64,000 bases of DNA, from assembly GCA_013398295.1 (NCBI GenBank), contig VZSF01001145.1, forward strand, positions 1,008,843 to 1,072,842. The letters run 5' to 3'. Below the pieces are notes generated by a model that had not been told where the DNA came from, made no database searches, and saw nothing but the letters and a program-made list of their open reading frames with translations. This stretch comes from Chionis minor. Its lineage: Eukaryota > Chordata > Aves > Charadriiformes > Chionididae. The number at the start of each line of letters is the position of its first letter. The stretch's first letter is position 1. Position numbers and translations under genes: made by a program. Shown piece by piece: positions 1 through 37,987 of the stretch.

Positions 1-3
1 TAG

Positions 4-25095
<25,092 letters not shown>

Positions 25096-26471
25096 AGTAG
25101 AAAGCCTTAACCACACACTATGAAACAGAAGCGTTGGCAGCTGTTTTAACTACTCAGTCAGGACCTCTGTGGACTTTGAGATTATATGAATGTTACCTCA
25201 TCTTACTTTCAGCAGTACCAGAGGATCGTGGTACTATGTTCTGTGTATTCTTCCAATGTTTACAAACCTGATATGTATATGTAGTAATATGTATGGACTG
25301 TGGCATACTGTGAATGCTCAGTTGCAATAGAACTTTATATGGAGTTGCTCTCCAAACTGTACAAAATACCTCCTATAGAACTGTCGGAAACTATTCCAAA
25401 TTACTCATCTGAAAAATATTACTCAAGACATTGTAAAGCTCCAATTTTTAAAATTTATTTTGGGGTGGGAGGAAGTATGGAGTCACCCACTTTAATAACC
25501 AATTTACATAAAAATAAGAATGCGGTTCTGGAATTTCACATTAACATAGAACTAGCATTTAAAAGTAGCTTTAAGCTATTGTATAGTAACATAGAGATGG
25601 GGGTTAACCATCTTTAGGTAAATGTATTTAAATTTCTAAATGTTAAAAGAAACTTTTAATCAAATGTCTTCTGTTTGAAACTGCTCTTTAATTTGAACTG
25701 ATGTTTGATTCTCTGGTTTTTAACACTGAATGGTCTACATAAAATTCTTCTATTTCAGATACTGTTCCTTGCCTGGCTTCTTCAATTGACTCTTTAAAAT
25801 GTAACTAATTTGATACAGTGCTTTGCAGTTCAAAAGCAAGTTTGTGTATTTTATACTGCTCGTAATGGTTTTTAAAGTACCTGGAGGCTTAGGGTATTTA
25901 ATGACAGATCTGTTTATACCTTTGTTTTGGTTTACTAAAGCATGACTTAGCTTGACTACTGCTTCTCAGTCGGTGCCACTACTATCAAATCAAATGTCCG
26001 TATCAAATGAGTTTTGCAGCTTCACTCTTACATGGCACACGTTGCTCCAAAATTAGAGAAAGGCTGAAAACATCATACAACTTAAAACAGGCAAAAGCGG
26101 TCAAGAGTGGAATAGTGCATCTGTCACCTAACAAGATAAGCTAATAGTGAGCCCTTCTCTTCTTCCGTGTCCCTTCCAGCACTGAAAGGTGCAGGTTAGC
26201 TGTTGGGAAGAGCCAGGTGGGAGGAAACCTCCTAGTTAACAAAAAGCCACTTTTCTGAACTTTATGTAACACATTGACAAGCTCTGTGCAAATCCCCCTC
26301 CCCACTGTACTTCACCTGCTGCTAATGATCAGCAGTAGCTGTTCCGAGTCTCTCAGAGGACAGTACTTTTTTCAGAGCATCTTGCCTTTATCCATCCATT
26401 GGTATCCAGCGGGGAGCTGAGACTGCAGTGACGTGCAGGGAGCAGGAATCTCTTAATCAAGTTAGAATAAA
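25096..26471 (+). other. KDM3A 3' UTR and downstream flank
   Basis: AT-rich, without coding potential, as expected for a 3' UTR. No canonical AATAAA occurs in the first 1.3 kb. The first on this strand is at 26466-26471, so either the UTR is long or a variant signal is used earlier. The UTR end is therefore uncertain. Confidence 0.45.
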
Positions 26472-28233
26472 GTGGGCTCATAAAAGGTTTCTCAGCTGTG
26501 AATAGGTACATCTGCTTCCTTCCTCTTGAAATGGAGACAAAGGAAGGTTCCCGGCACAACTGAAGCACCAAAACAGAACCATAACCAAGTCACTGTGCGG
26601 CGAGGGCCTGGCCCAGTCCGTGTGCGTGCCCTGCCTGCGCCGGGGAGAGCTCCCTGTGTGTCAGACCTCGGATCTGCAGGTGACTGTACAGCTGGCTGTG
26701 CCTGTGCCAAGGCCCGCAGTGTTGGGTGAGGAATTGAGGCAGCGCAAGCGCTTGCGGCGTTCTCCTTCGGGAAGAAAGTGTTCTGGGTCACTTGGCTTAT
26801 GCTGCTAGCTTACCTTCTACTGAACGACTGCACGTCTTCGCTGTGTTCGGGTGACAGGCACAGCAGACACCTGCTTCCCACACCGCCTCTTGTGAGTCAT
26901 GACATCAGTTTTGCCTGGAGTTTTTCCTTCAGAGGAGACACCTCTCCTTGTTTTTTGGATTTCCTTGACTCTAAAAATGTGCCACTTAAGCAGCAGATGG
27001 CTTTTCACCACTTGTGGCTGTGGGATAGTGAAGTGACAGTACTTGGAATAATTAAGCAAATGACTAACAAAATACTCTGCCTAGTGACTGTCTGTAAAGC
27101 TACCATATTCTGTCACTGGATTTGCGGGTGAGCGGAGCGAGTAACAAATGCCACCGCTGTTCTCAGGACAAAGAACAAAGGTTTCGTTCTTGTAAAGCTT
27201 GCAAGACTGAAAACTTTCATTAGGTGGATTGGTTCTGGTCCCAGAGCTGACCAGCTGCTGTCTGCAAGAGCAGTGCAGGCCACCTCCCTCGGCACGGCCC
27301 GGGGCAGGAGAGGCCTGGCCGCTGCCTCAGGTCTAGTGGAATGCGGAACGCTGGAACGCCATCCTGAGGCAGGGCACACCTCCCACCTCTGCCCACTGCC
27401 GCCTCTGCACTTTGGGCACTGTCTGTTTTAAGCTGGGCTCTTTTTTCCCTCCCCACGTGCGGGGTGCTGGATAGAGAAGATGTTGCTCTTGTCCCCCTTT
27501 GCTGGAGGTGGGCCTCCCCTTCCTCCTGCCGACCTTCCCAAAGCAGGGAGGTTATCCCTGCCCAAAGCGGTCCTCTCCATCCGGCCTTAAGTGCTCCAGC
27601 TGCCCCCTCCTGGCTCTGAAGAGGCTGGCAGATGAGGAAAGCAAAACCGCTGAGAGTGTGCATTATCCCTTCCCTGTGCTACCAGGGCGTCTCCAGTGCT
27701 GCTCTCCTTCAGCTACGGTGAAGCATGGAGCTGGCAGGGCTGCCATTTGCAGTTGACGTATGACAGACACGTGTTTCGGAGTGAGAAATACAAAAAAGCT
27801 TGTAGAGGTGACCAAGATAAAGGGTGGGACTTGTGCACGGCTGGGAAGTGCCTCTGGTCACCCACCTTTCTCGGAGCAGAGGAGGGAGCACTCTCCAGGC
27901 TGCCTTATACGCCTGAAGGGCAGTTCTTGCCTGTGGCAGAACTCCTGTCCCTGCAGGAATGCCACGCAGCAGGACCCGCAGCCTGAGCCTGCCTTTGCCA
28001 AATGAGGCTCTGCCTGGACAGAGCTGGAAGAAAGCAGCTATTTGACAGCTGCGCTGACTAAAAGCTTTTCTTCAACTGTGCTGTGAAGGCCCTGAATCTG
28101 CTAAAGGAAAAAAAAAAAAGAAAAAAGGTGTTATAAAACCAGGAGGGGGCTGCTAGAGGTGGATATTGTTTGTGAAAAGAGGTTGAAGTGATGTAAACTA
28201 AACCGATGCGCGAGAGCAACTGTTAAAAGCAGC
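26472..28233. other. Gap between convergent KDM3A and CHMP3, moderately GC-rich
   Basis: No conserved ORF or recognised repeat. The stretches at about 26580-26770 and 27220-27720 are richer in GC and CpG than the flanks, but the ORFs there (up to 147 codons on -) have compositions expected by chance in GC-rich DNA. Confidence 0.5.
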
Positions 28234-28239
28234 TTTAAT
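28234..28239 (-). terminator. Candidate CHMP3 poly(A) signal ATTAAA
   Basis: tttaat on the + strand reads ATTAAA on -, 416 bases past the stop codon. It is the second most common hexamer variant. No AATAAA on this strand lies closer to the stop. Confidence 0.45.
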
Positions 28240-28470
28240 AAAACATGTAGTGATTCAGAAAAACAAAGATCTTACACCACTGAAGGTTTTTGGTAGCAGA
28301 TTAAGCCAAAGTGCCTTTTAGGGAAAGATGGTACTTGAAGCTAAAAATGTGTTTCAAGACTTTATATCTGAAAATATGTAGCATTACACCACCATTGCCA
28401 TTTCACCACAGCCCCTCCCAGGGAAGACAGGATGAACAGAAAAGGGTAGGATAATCTCCACAGACTGCAC

Positions 28471-28508
28471 TCCCCAAGAAGAAGTATAATACAGTAATTT
28501 CTTGGGGA
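28471..28508 (-). repeat. 10-bp inverted repeat (hairpin) in CHMP3 3' UTR
   Basis: TCCCCAAGAA at 28471-28480 pairs perfectly with TTCTTGGGGA at 28499-28508 around an 18-nt loop. A near copy of the left arm (ACTCCCCAGGAAGAA) follows at about 28513-28527. Confidence 0.6.
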
Positions 28509-28654
28509 ATACACTCCCCAGGAAGAAAATAAAAATAAAATATATTACATAAAGTATTCTCACATATTAAGTTTTGCATTTTGAAGGTACGACAGAGTAT
28601 CCCATTGCAAAAAAAAAAAAAAAAAAAGGCAAACTGAACACATTTGTTTCCCCC

Positions 28655-28788
28655 TTAGCTGCGGAGGGTGGCTAGTCGCGACTGCATTGCCTCGATGTCC
28701 TCCTCCTCGTCAACAGCAGCGGCCGCTCCCATGGGCTCGGGCTCTGGAAGAGCATCTGTGACTTTACTAGGTGCTTTACCCAAGGCCC
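28655..28788 (-). CDS. CHMP3: CHMP3 last coding exon (about residues 175-218)
   Basis: Acceptor gtttgcag|GGGCC, stop TAA at 28657-28655. Encodes ALGKAPSKVTDALPEPEPMG, an Ala-rich link, DEEED and the MIT-interacting motif IEAMQSRLATLRS. Confidence 0.96.
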
Positions 28789-31700
28789 CTGCAAACAACA
28801 AACGGGCTCGTTAGCGTGCATCAGGTCTTCATTTAATAACTAGCAGCTTTCAGGTACAGCTAAAACAATTCAATCCATCACCGCCGGTACAGGGCACACA
28901 CAGGAACTGCTGGACTTTGTGCGGACCGGGCTGTTGGCCCATGGAGCGCTGCTGACCTGTGGGCTCCCGCCCAGCTGCGCTGCCAGCCCAGCAGGAAGGG
29001 AGCTGCTGCTCCCAGCCAGGAAACGGGATGGAAAAAAGCAAAGCAGGATGCGAGAAACAAGAGAGGGCAACAAGCTGGCGACTGGGGGCAAGGTAACAGC
29101 AGGGAACGGCGCTTTCAGCATGTTACAGCTGGACGCAGCTCCAGTACTTAAGTTTGTCGCGCCCCATCACGATAAATTCAGGTAAACATTCTAAGCATTA
29201 TCTAAATTGAGTAACTGAAATGGTACATCATTACTTGATGAGCTGTAAGGCAGAAATCGGGGGTTTAGGGGTGTTTTTGTTTTGTGAGGTTCCCCCCTGC
29301 CCCAACAACTCAAGACACTAACAGTGTTTTATAGCCAGGAATCACAATGTGGCCTCAAACAAGGCAACGCAGCCGAGTTTATTGCCTGGCTTCATTAATA
29401 ACAGTGTATCTAGTCAATCATACAAACGTCACCTTGTTAAGAGGATCCACTGCACAAACCAACACTGATCTGTGAAAGCTTCAATTAAAGCGCTGCACAG
29501 ATGTCAGCTGATGAATTATTACTCACGCTTTACTGAACTGCACCGGCCTTCTCAGCCAGTATTCCCTGAGAAACCGGTTTGTCAGAGCACTCTGCCTATT
29601 AGCAAAGGCAGAGACACCACTGGGACAGCGCAGTTAAGTCAGAATGGATGAAGATTTAAATTGCTGTGCCTTATTGAAAGAGGCAATTCTCAGCAAAGGC
29701 GCACAAACTCACCAGCTGTAATTTCAAAAAGGATTTTGTCAATTTCCATCTCTGCTTCCTCTTCCATTTCCTCCTGATCCTCCAGGCTTTCAAAGGTGTC
29801 CTCCAGCATTTCCTCTATAATACCAGCCTAGCAGAAAACCAAAAGGCAGTTGGTGATTCCCCTGGAGACAGCAGAGGAAGTGGACACACTTCCTGCTCTC
29901 GGGATCAGGTTATGCCCACCCAGGCACTGAACAACTGCTCCCGGCTGCTCAAGCTTTCAGGATCAAGGCTATCCCATTGCACCAGGGCTGGCCAACACAC
30001 CTGCCTACAGCTTCAGCATGAATCTGTACAACTGGCGCACAGGAAAAGCGGTAAGAAACCTGAGGATTCCATAGGTGTGTTCTCACTTTGAGACCCTCAA
30101 ACTATTTTATTCCTTGTTGTTGCATGTCTATAAACACTTGACAACGCAGCCTGCTCCATATCGCCGTATACAACGCAGCTGTATATCACACGCTTCAGTC
30201 ATGAGGCATAAATTGTACAATGTGCTGCAAAATGAGTGTTTGACATAGCTTCCCTTTTTTTAATCTGCATTTGAAAACACTCCTTTGCAGGGCCTGCAAG
30301 CTAGGTCTGGCCAAATTGTTCTGCTGCACAATGGTAAAATTGTTAAGAAATAAGCTGATTTGACCTAAACAGCCTAGAACGGTAAGAGAAGGGGAAAAAG
30401 GAAAAAAAACATCTTTGGTAGTTGAAAAGAAAATAAGCACAAAAAGGAAACAGTATACTTGAAAAATCAGAGCACTTTCATCAGATGGAGACGCTATGCT
30501 GGATGTTTTAAACCCAGTATCAGAATAGCCATCTTGCCCAAGGTGGGACTTTCAGCTTCCCGCTCCGCAATAGGCTGTGGAGGGTCTTTTCGTAATGAAC
30601 ATTCTCATCCCTGGCAGCAGGATGTTCAGTCTCCCGCAGAACAGACAGGAGCTCGGGGACAGGGGCAGTTACTGGGCGCAGGGGTGAAACCCGCTTCCAG
30701 CCACCGGCTATCCCTGCCCTTGGGACTAGGATGACCCAGCCACAGCTGCTCCGTACCAGAACTGACCTTCCTCCTCCCATCTGCAACCCCAGCAGCTTTT
30801 TGTCAGCTTCCAAGCTTTACACCAAACACGTTGCAGGTGTCACCAAGTCAGGGCTTCCCCCCACGTACAGTGACTTGCTAGGAAGTCCCCAGCTTTAATT
30901 TCTGTTCGTTAGAGCTCACACAAGCCCTCCGACAAACAGCACTCCAGCAGGCTGAACGACCACCTCTTGTTCACTCAAGTCTATTTACGTTACAGATCTT
31001 ACCTTCATCATCTCTTTGGACAACTCCCTCATTGTTGCTTGGATTTCAGGGATTTTTACTAGATTTTGCATAGCTTTCATGACTTCTGTGCTCTTCTGCA
31101 ATGAACCTGCTACTCTCAGGACAGCTGTGAAGCAGAAGCATAGAAAAGCTTGAACGATTCATGCACCACTGAAAGCAGAGAAATAACATCCTCCCTACAC
31201 GGATAGAAATTAGTTTACATTTAGGCAATTTAATTTAAAAAAAAAATAATGAAATGGACATCCCACCTCTTTGTTCTTGTCTACCTTCCTGGAATAGCTC
31301 AACTCCTACCCACATTGGAAAAAAGTTTCTAGCAGATACTGGTCCTGTGTGGTTACCTGGAGCAATCTGACACTAGGCAGTGGAAGCTGACTCTGGCTGA
31401 AGCTCTAGTGCAATAGTTTCACAGCAAACAATAAGCTAGAAAATTAATGCTGAGGCAGATAAGACGGAAAGAAGTGCCGTTTCAAGTGAATTTAACAATA
31501 CTTAAGAGCTTAAAAGCTCTTCTCATATATATTGATATACCAAGATAGAAATGCAATAATTAAGGGTACCTGAGGTTCTTTAATTGTACCATCTAACTTC
31601 ACAGCTTCCTAGCCACGGAGAACTTACCTCTTTGTATATAAAATGGTCACTCCTTAATGAAGCAAAATGAAGGTACAGCATATATTACTTTTCATTTTAA

Positions 31701-34700
31701 TACTTAATTTAAGAACACTACACTTGTAACGTTAACAAACTAACAGAAATCTTGCCTTTAACGGTCATTCCCCCAAGATGAAGCAAGTTAATACAAACCC
31801 CAGACTGAATTCTAGATTCCTTCCTATTGCTTGGGTAAGCGTGTCAGAACATTCCAGGTAAGATGAAGACACTGGTAGCAGTAATAAAGAGTTTTTCCTT
31901 TTAAGGGACACCTCAGGCTGCAAGGATGGCCCCTGCTTCCCTTTCCTGAATGAGGTACATGGGGAGCCACGTTCCAGCTATCATGATTACACGTCAGGTT
32001 CACATTGTGACTCCTCATTTATCACTCATCTAGTGTTAAAATCTACTAGCTAATTGTTTGGATAGTGGTGGTGAGAAATACTTGGGTATTTCAGGAGCAT
32101 TTTAACCTCCACCAAGTCTTTCCCTGTCTGTAATGCTTTCTATTCTGCTCCCGTTACAGGCTGGAATGCCCTAAGGTGTGGAAAATACTTCAGGAATTCT
32201 ATTACAACAGATTTCTGATGTGGATAAGGAATAAAGGAAATATGCTGGGATTGGAGGAGTACAAAAGGACCAAGAAGGGCTTACAGAGAGCAAGGTATTA
32301 AGCCACAGGGCAAATCGATTCATCCAAATCAAGGAAATCAAACAATCCCACCCCCCCATCTCCATTTAGGACTAAGTGTCCTAAGACTCTTGCTAGAGAA
32401 ACAATCATTTACAAGATGAAGGGAATTCTACCGAAGAAAATAAACCTCACGTTACTAATCCTGTCAAAATCAGCAACAACAACAACAGGCTCCACAAGGA
32501 TACAAGGATATTAGACACACATTCAAACTGTTTAGGAACGCACACGAAAAACGTGCCCCCAACTACTGGAACAGAGCTCTGTTTCAGAGCATGTGACCCT
32601 CACATCACTGCAGCCTCAGGCTCCAAGGAGAGATGTTAGATTGATTACCTGCTGAGCAGCTAGTCAGAGGAAACACAGAGACCCGGTGAGGATCTAGGGA
32701 ACAAGGAGAGGTTGGAATCCCAGGACGCTAACTGGGAGCTCCCTGACTACTCCAGAGCCCAGAGTCAGAAACTTATCCACACAAGGCAGTGGGGAAACTG
32801 TCTCCGTAACATCCTGCAGAGTGAAGGGGGTTAATGCCTACAGGGATACAGGACTCAATATGGGACGTGGGGGAAAAGGGCACTTTTTTGGACCAAGAAA
32901 AACTTATTATGGAATCCTTTAAGGGGACTGCAGGAATGTGATTGAAGATGAGAAACTTCTTATGGGATGTTTAGGGGGAAGGACTGAAGGTGGAGAAAGG
33001 CAGGGATCAAGGTGGACCAAGGAACACACAAACCTTAGGGGCCTACAGGTCCTAGAACCAGCAGTTCAGGCAGAGGAGGAAATCTGGGGCCAGTTACCAG
33101 ATAGCTGGCCAGCTACGACTGCGTGTCTGAAAGCAAGTACTGGAACAACCTACATAGTGTGCATGTGTGTGTGCGCGTGTGTGTGTGTATATACACACGT
33201 ATTCTACTAGTGGACCTCAGCCCTACTCAGCTGAAGAGGAAAACCAGGACTGAGCTGTCAGTGCTGTCCATGTTTGTGTGAAAGCTGCGTGTGTTTACCT
33301 GGCTGCTGTGTGTGCGCGTGCCTACTGGGAATATGTGCTCAGCCTGGATGGATGTGGAGACGTGGAACTGCAGCAGCAACCTCACACCTCTGGGCCTGCT
33401 ACAGGAGGAATTTCCCAGGGTCTAGAAGCCCACTGGCATCAGCTGCCTGTCACAAGAGTCAGCCTGTTCCCAAATTCAAGCTCTGCCTGCACTCGGCCTT
33501 GGTTCTGAAAATGGAAACTCAGACCTTGCCTCTAAAGCTAGAGGTACTTGGGCTCAGAAGAAGTTCTTACCAAGCTGGTTCTTCATCCCCATGAGAACAG
33601 AGTTCATGTGCGCCTTGGACGCATAGAGTTTGCTTACGGCCTTTCGAGAGCGGATCAGTTCCTTTGCCAAGATCACGCACACATCCTTCTGACCCTTTTT
33701 GGCAGCATCCTTTATTGACCGCTTCACCTTCTCCTCTTCTCTCTGGATATCTGAGTACAGAAAAACACAGCAAATAGTGACAAACTGCTAAGGATTTGGA
33801 AGAGAAACTGGTCATTTGCTGGGGTGTATTTTCAATGCAAAGAATCGTTTCTGCTTGATTTCAGATCCCCTCTGTTAGTCAAATACCATGTTCTAGGCTC
33901 ATACATGTTAGCTGATTAATTCAAGCAGATATTAATAGAAAAATTCTCAGTACTAAACATCCAGCTCTGTAATTTCCTTTGCAGTTAAGAGTACTGTAAA
34001 GGACTGCCCAGGAATACCGCTGCATGAAGCTGAGCTGACTAATAAGATGAATTCTTAAGAAGTAAAAAAGGTCTGGCAAGAACAAAGCACTCCAAGATGA
34101 CTACTTGGCTTCAGAGTAACTTCCTGACTATTAGACTGGCCTGACATAAATACATCTATAAAAACATACACACATCTATAATATATACACACACAGTTTA
34201 GGACTACTGTACTGATTTGCTGCTTACAAGATTACCTCTTCCGTGTTCATCACCAGGCAGCCCCACTTCACCAGGAAGGAACAAAGTCGTCATGAAGAGT
34301 TTAAAACTATAGTCGTCTCAGAAAACAGACAGGCATTTTACTAGCAAAAATACTTACCTGTCAGACTACATTCAAAGCTTAACCCACACGCCCACCTTCA
34401 AGTGAATTTGAGGGCTGTTGTAGGAAAAATTGTCCTCACTGTTTCTAAATCCCTGAAATGTGTTTTTCTGAAAAAAATACATTCAGAAATATTGTAGAAG
34501 GCTGATCTGACAGAGGCTAGAAAGTTATACGCTACCTTAAAAAAACCCAAACGTAACCATTTACATAGTGGATCTGTAAAGGTGCATCCACAATTTTGAG
34601 AGTTACTTCGAACCACAGATATGTTAATTACTGTCAAAAAAGCCTTCATCCTTGCACATAGACTTAATTCTCCGTGTCAGGCACAATTCATGAAGCCTCA

Positions 34701-37700
34701 ACTGAATACCCAGCCAAGTCTATATTTGTAATTAAGGTCTTGAGTTTATATTGCTCGTACTTTAAGACATGTGCATTAGGCGTTCATATAAACTGGCACA
34801 TTCAAATTATAAGCTGCCTGGCTGGCACCAAAGTTATTGATAATTTATCAGTAAAAATTAGCATGCTGGTAAATTGTTAGATATAACTTAAAACAGCCTG
34901 TTCAAACTCTCCTGACATCCAGCTTCAGTCAACAGCTTTTTGTAAGAGCATGCCGTAGCAGGAGTACTAAACTAAGCCTGTACAAAATGAGCACCACATA
35001 GTGGGATTTGAAACATTATACACTAAACAGGCTTCCTTAAGTAACGCAGGTTTCTCTAGCAGATCTGATGCGAGTGTTCACATGTCTGCTTTGTCAGATA
35101 ATGCTGGCTGTGTACAGCAGAAACCAGGTACCTCAAAAAGCTCGGAATAAAAAATGCAGGAACAAGCAGGGACTATATCAGCCCCCCTTCCTTTTCCAGA
35201 CTCGGCAATAAATTCGCCACTGATGAAATGTGGCTCTGAGTTAGTCTGTAAAGAAAAAATTATCCTAAAGTAAATAAAGAATTCAGATAGTAAGGCTTAG
35301 GCACACTTCCCTGTGAAAAGCTGAACCAGAAGAACAATTATTTCTAGCAATGGCTTTGTTCAAGTTCAGTTTTGTTCGAGTCTTCTTGATTTATACCAGA
35401 CAGAAGTTACGCACAGTCCAGAATCAAAAGTTGCCCTTTTATAAAAACAAAGGCATCAACGCACACTTTTTGGTACAGGCCGACCTGGAGACTTCAATGC
35501 AGCTTCTCATTCTCACGTGGGAGTTAATGAACCCTGTACTCAAGATGAGTCATTCTCTCAATATCATTCAATGGCCTCTTTATCCTCAGGGACTGGCAGG
35601 AATCTGTAGGATCATAATCAGAAAAACACTCCTTGCTGTTTCCCCACAAGTATCCGCAGAATTGTCACAAGCTTGAAAACATTTGTATGTCAGACATGGG
35701 AGTGAGCCAAGTCCCAGGAGAAAACAGGAAGCACCAGGAGTATTCCAGCAGTACTGAGGAATTATGACATTCACTTTTAGAGGCTAAAATCACCCACAAG
35801 TAGTGTGTTACTACATCCAAACTAGTGTAGCATGGCCCTGTGCTCAAGTGAATGCTTTCACTTGCATGACGAACTGCTGCATATGAGATTAGTGGCACAA
35901 ATATGCAAGACCAGTCAACTCCACCTTTGAAGGTCAATACCAGCTACACGCACCTAGTGAGCCAAATCGTTACACCAGTCCCTCTGCAGCACTACCACGT
36001 GTAACAGAGGCACAAAGCAGTCCAAAGCACCTGTGAGAGGGACTCGCAAGCTCAGCAGAGCACAAAGCTACTGTATTACTCCAACTGTATTAACTCAAAA
36101 AATTCAATTCTGAAGTCACGAGGATACTTTTCATTTCTTTGAACCTCCCAAGCCCTCAAAAGCAGCCTACACCAAATAGAAATCACTACAGCAGCAAGAC
36201 TCCAACAACAGATGGTTTGAAGCAGCGTGTTGCTGTATTAGTAACTGCACTGACTGGGCGAGGTAAATGTTTGAGCGATCCAAGCCCACTCTGTCAGTCC
36301 CAGGTGGATCCGAGTGTTGCTCTGTCAAAACACATCTAGCACAGTTTCCCCGGGGAAAGTAAGACAGGTCCCCAGCTCAGCACCCTTACTCAAAGGTTAC
36401 AGTGATTTCCTGTGTAAATCTCAATCAAAATAATAAAGCATGGCAGAATCCAACTACAGTGGGTAATGTTTGAGAAAATAAACCCAACAAACCTTTAGGG
36501 GCACGTGGCTGTCATCTTTCAGCAGCAGCCTGCTAGCCTGCTAAGTGCCCAGCAGAGCTGTGTACTTCCACAGCTGACACTTGGTAAGATGTGAAACCCC
36601 AGCACAATATGGACATTAAAAAGGTATTTTGTACTTTATCAGAATTATCGGAATAGCAGATGGTCGGCGGTTAGTCTAAGCTCTTACGTGCTGAACTGCA
36701 TTCCTTTGAATGTAATGCTCTGAATTACAACACAGAGGTGCTTAGAGCTGCTGCAATAATTAGATTTACATCCACATCAAAATATCAGATTACCACATAA
36801 CCTGATATCTATATAGCTATTAGAAGTATTATGGTATGCATAAAGTTGAGAGAAAACCAAGATTTCAAGAAACCATCACTAGTGAACACGTGGGTAGTTT
36901 GCTCCCATGGAAGGTGTGACCTCTAAAACATACTTTGCTAGTAATATCAGCCACGTTTCAGTTGCTCTGTGCCTGATACAGCCACACAAAGTGCTTTGGA
37001 GAATGCAAATCAATTCACAAACATAACTAACACCACTGTACACTGGTTTTCCTGGAAGAGCCATAAAGCCTGTGCTCATTTCACAGATGAGGACAAAGAC
37101 AGATTTTGTACTGCATAAGCATCTCCCTCCAACCAACCCATACAAATCTACAAGTGGGAGAATGTATGAACCCTGCCAGCTTGCTCCAGAAGCACAGGGC
37201 TGGGGAGGAAAGGGGGAAGGGAGAGTGTACTCCTTGAGGAGTCACTCAAAACAGGCACATGCCTAATAACCAGACGCTGACACAAAACATCCTTTACCAG
37301 CACATCCCATGGGCCAGTCTTGAGGGCAGCCTAAGACAAAAAGGGAAAACAGAATCTAGCCCCAAACCTATTTTCAGATTCTGGGAACACGAGCAGAAGA
37401 CAGAGCAAAACACTGAGCTAGTGGTAGTGTAATAATAAGCAATTCCTCTGCTTTTCAAGACGTCTTCAAAAGTGCAATGCCTACAATTTAATAGCAAAAT
37501 TCCCTCTGAGAAAAGTCTTTCCCCCTCCCCTCCTGCTTGTAATTTTTCTAAGCCGACAGCAAGTGACATTTGTTTAGCATGAGCACTTCACGCCAGTACA
37601 TACCTGTGGAACTTTCTACATGTGGAATTATGTACCACAACGATACTCTATTCATTAAAACATGAGTAAAACTCTGAGTAAGGCTAATTCATCTTATCAA

Positions 37701-37987
37701 ATGTGATTTAAGAGCGTTATGTCCTACTGGAAGCATACAATATTCAGGTTCTTTTGAAAATTTTACTTTGAGAACTTTACAGCGATGTCATTTTATAACA
37801 CAGACTAAGCCTGGTCCCAGGATCAGTACCCCAGATTACTAGATTTCACAGCCTCCCCAATTAAAGCAAAAAACACTTGAAGGCAGAGGAAAAAGGAAAA
37901 ACAAAAAATGAGCCAGTAGTACAAACCTCTGATCTGCCTATCAATCACTCTCATTTCTTTCCTTATCTTCAAGGACCATTCATTGAC
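28655..37987 (-). CDS. CHMP3: CHMP3 (VPS24), charged multivesicular body protein 3; five coding exons, first coding exon not found
   Basis: An ESCRT-III subunit that co-polymerises with CHMP2/CHMP4 on endosomal, midbody and other membranes for scission, and recruits VPS4 and deubiquitinases by its C-terminus (family knowledge). The five exons join in phase to 203 residues, starting at VNEWSLKIRKEM. With the usual 15-residue first exon the protein would be about 218 residues, against 222 in human. Helix 1-2 hairpin residues are basic (REEEKVKRSIKDAAKKGQ), helices 3-4 are present (SLQKSTEVMKAMQ; AGIIEEMLEDTFE), and the C-terminal MIT-interacting motif IEAMQSRLATLRS is intact. The acidic run before it is about four residues shorter than in human as I recall it. 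The usual N-terminus, which contributes to membrane contact, is missing here (see findings). Converges with KDM3A and lies about 3 kb downstream of RNF103 on the same strand. Confidence 0.96.
29713..29827 (-). CDS. CHMP3: CHMP3 coding exon 5 (about residues 137-175)
   Basis: Acceptor tctgctag|GCTGGT and donor AGCTG|gtgagt. Encodes AGIIEEMLEDTFESLEDQEE and then EMEIDKILFEITA. In the 924-bp intron after it I see nothing. Confidence 0.96.
31003..31124 (-). CDS. CHMP3: CHMP3 coding exon 4 (about residues 96-136)
   Basis: Acceptor cttcacag|CTGTCC and donor TGAAG|gtaaga, ending phase 0. Encodes VLRVAGSLQKSTEVMKAMQN and then LVKIPEIQATMRELSKEMMK. In the 1,175-bp intron after it I see nothing. Confidence 0.96.
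32860..33480. repeat. Possible old interspersed repeat (LTR-like?) with TG microsatellite
   Basis: Purine-rich run with a TG/CG microsatellite at about 33160-33195 followed by ctactagtggacctcagccc, which resembles avian dispersed repeats in style. I could not define termini or target-site duplications, so family and extent are uncertain. Read as a weak call only. Confidence 0.25.
33160..33195. repeat. TG/CG dinucleotide microsatellite
   Basis: An imperfect run of TG with CG interruptions, ending in tatatacacac. Confidence 0.8.
33571..33750 (-). CDS. CHMP3: CHMP3 coding exon 3 (about residues 36-96)
   Basis: Acceptor gtactcag|ATATCC and donor GCTTG|gtaaga. Encodes DIQREEEKVKRSIKDAAKKG and then the helix with SRKAVSKLYASKAHMNSVLM. 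The intron to the next exon (31125-33570) contains the possible repeat at 32860-33480 and a TG microsatellite. Confidence 0.96.
37927..37987 (-). CDS. CHMP3: CHMP3 coding exon 2 (about residues 16-36)
   Basis: Read on -, acceptor ttttaag|GTCAAT and donor CAGAG|gtttgt. Encodes VNEWSLKIRKEMRVIDRQIR. It starts in phase 0, which matters for readthrough splicing. The intron to the next exon (33751-37926) holds no repeat that I recognise. Confidence 0.95.

Larger units (their letters stand above)
28234..28654 (-). other. CHMP3 3' UTR
   Basis: Runs from the stop codon to an ATTAAA on the - strand (tttaat at 28234-28239), the nearest plausible poly(A) signal. It contains a long A tract (about 28610-28627; U tract in the RNA) and a 10-bp hairpin at 28471-28508. 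The UTR end is inferred. Confidence 0.5.

Noticed and set aside
27220..27663. 147-codon ORF on - between KDM3A and CHMP3
   Set aside because: GC-rich chance ORF with no recognisable domain. Both convergent genes are complete without it.
33160..33195. TG repeat as a functional Z-DNA element
   Set aside because: Short and interrupted, a common microsatellite; no reason to assign function.
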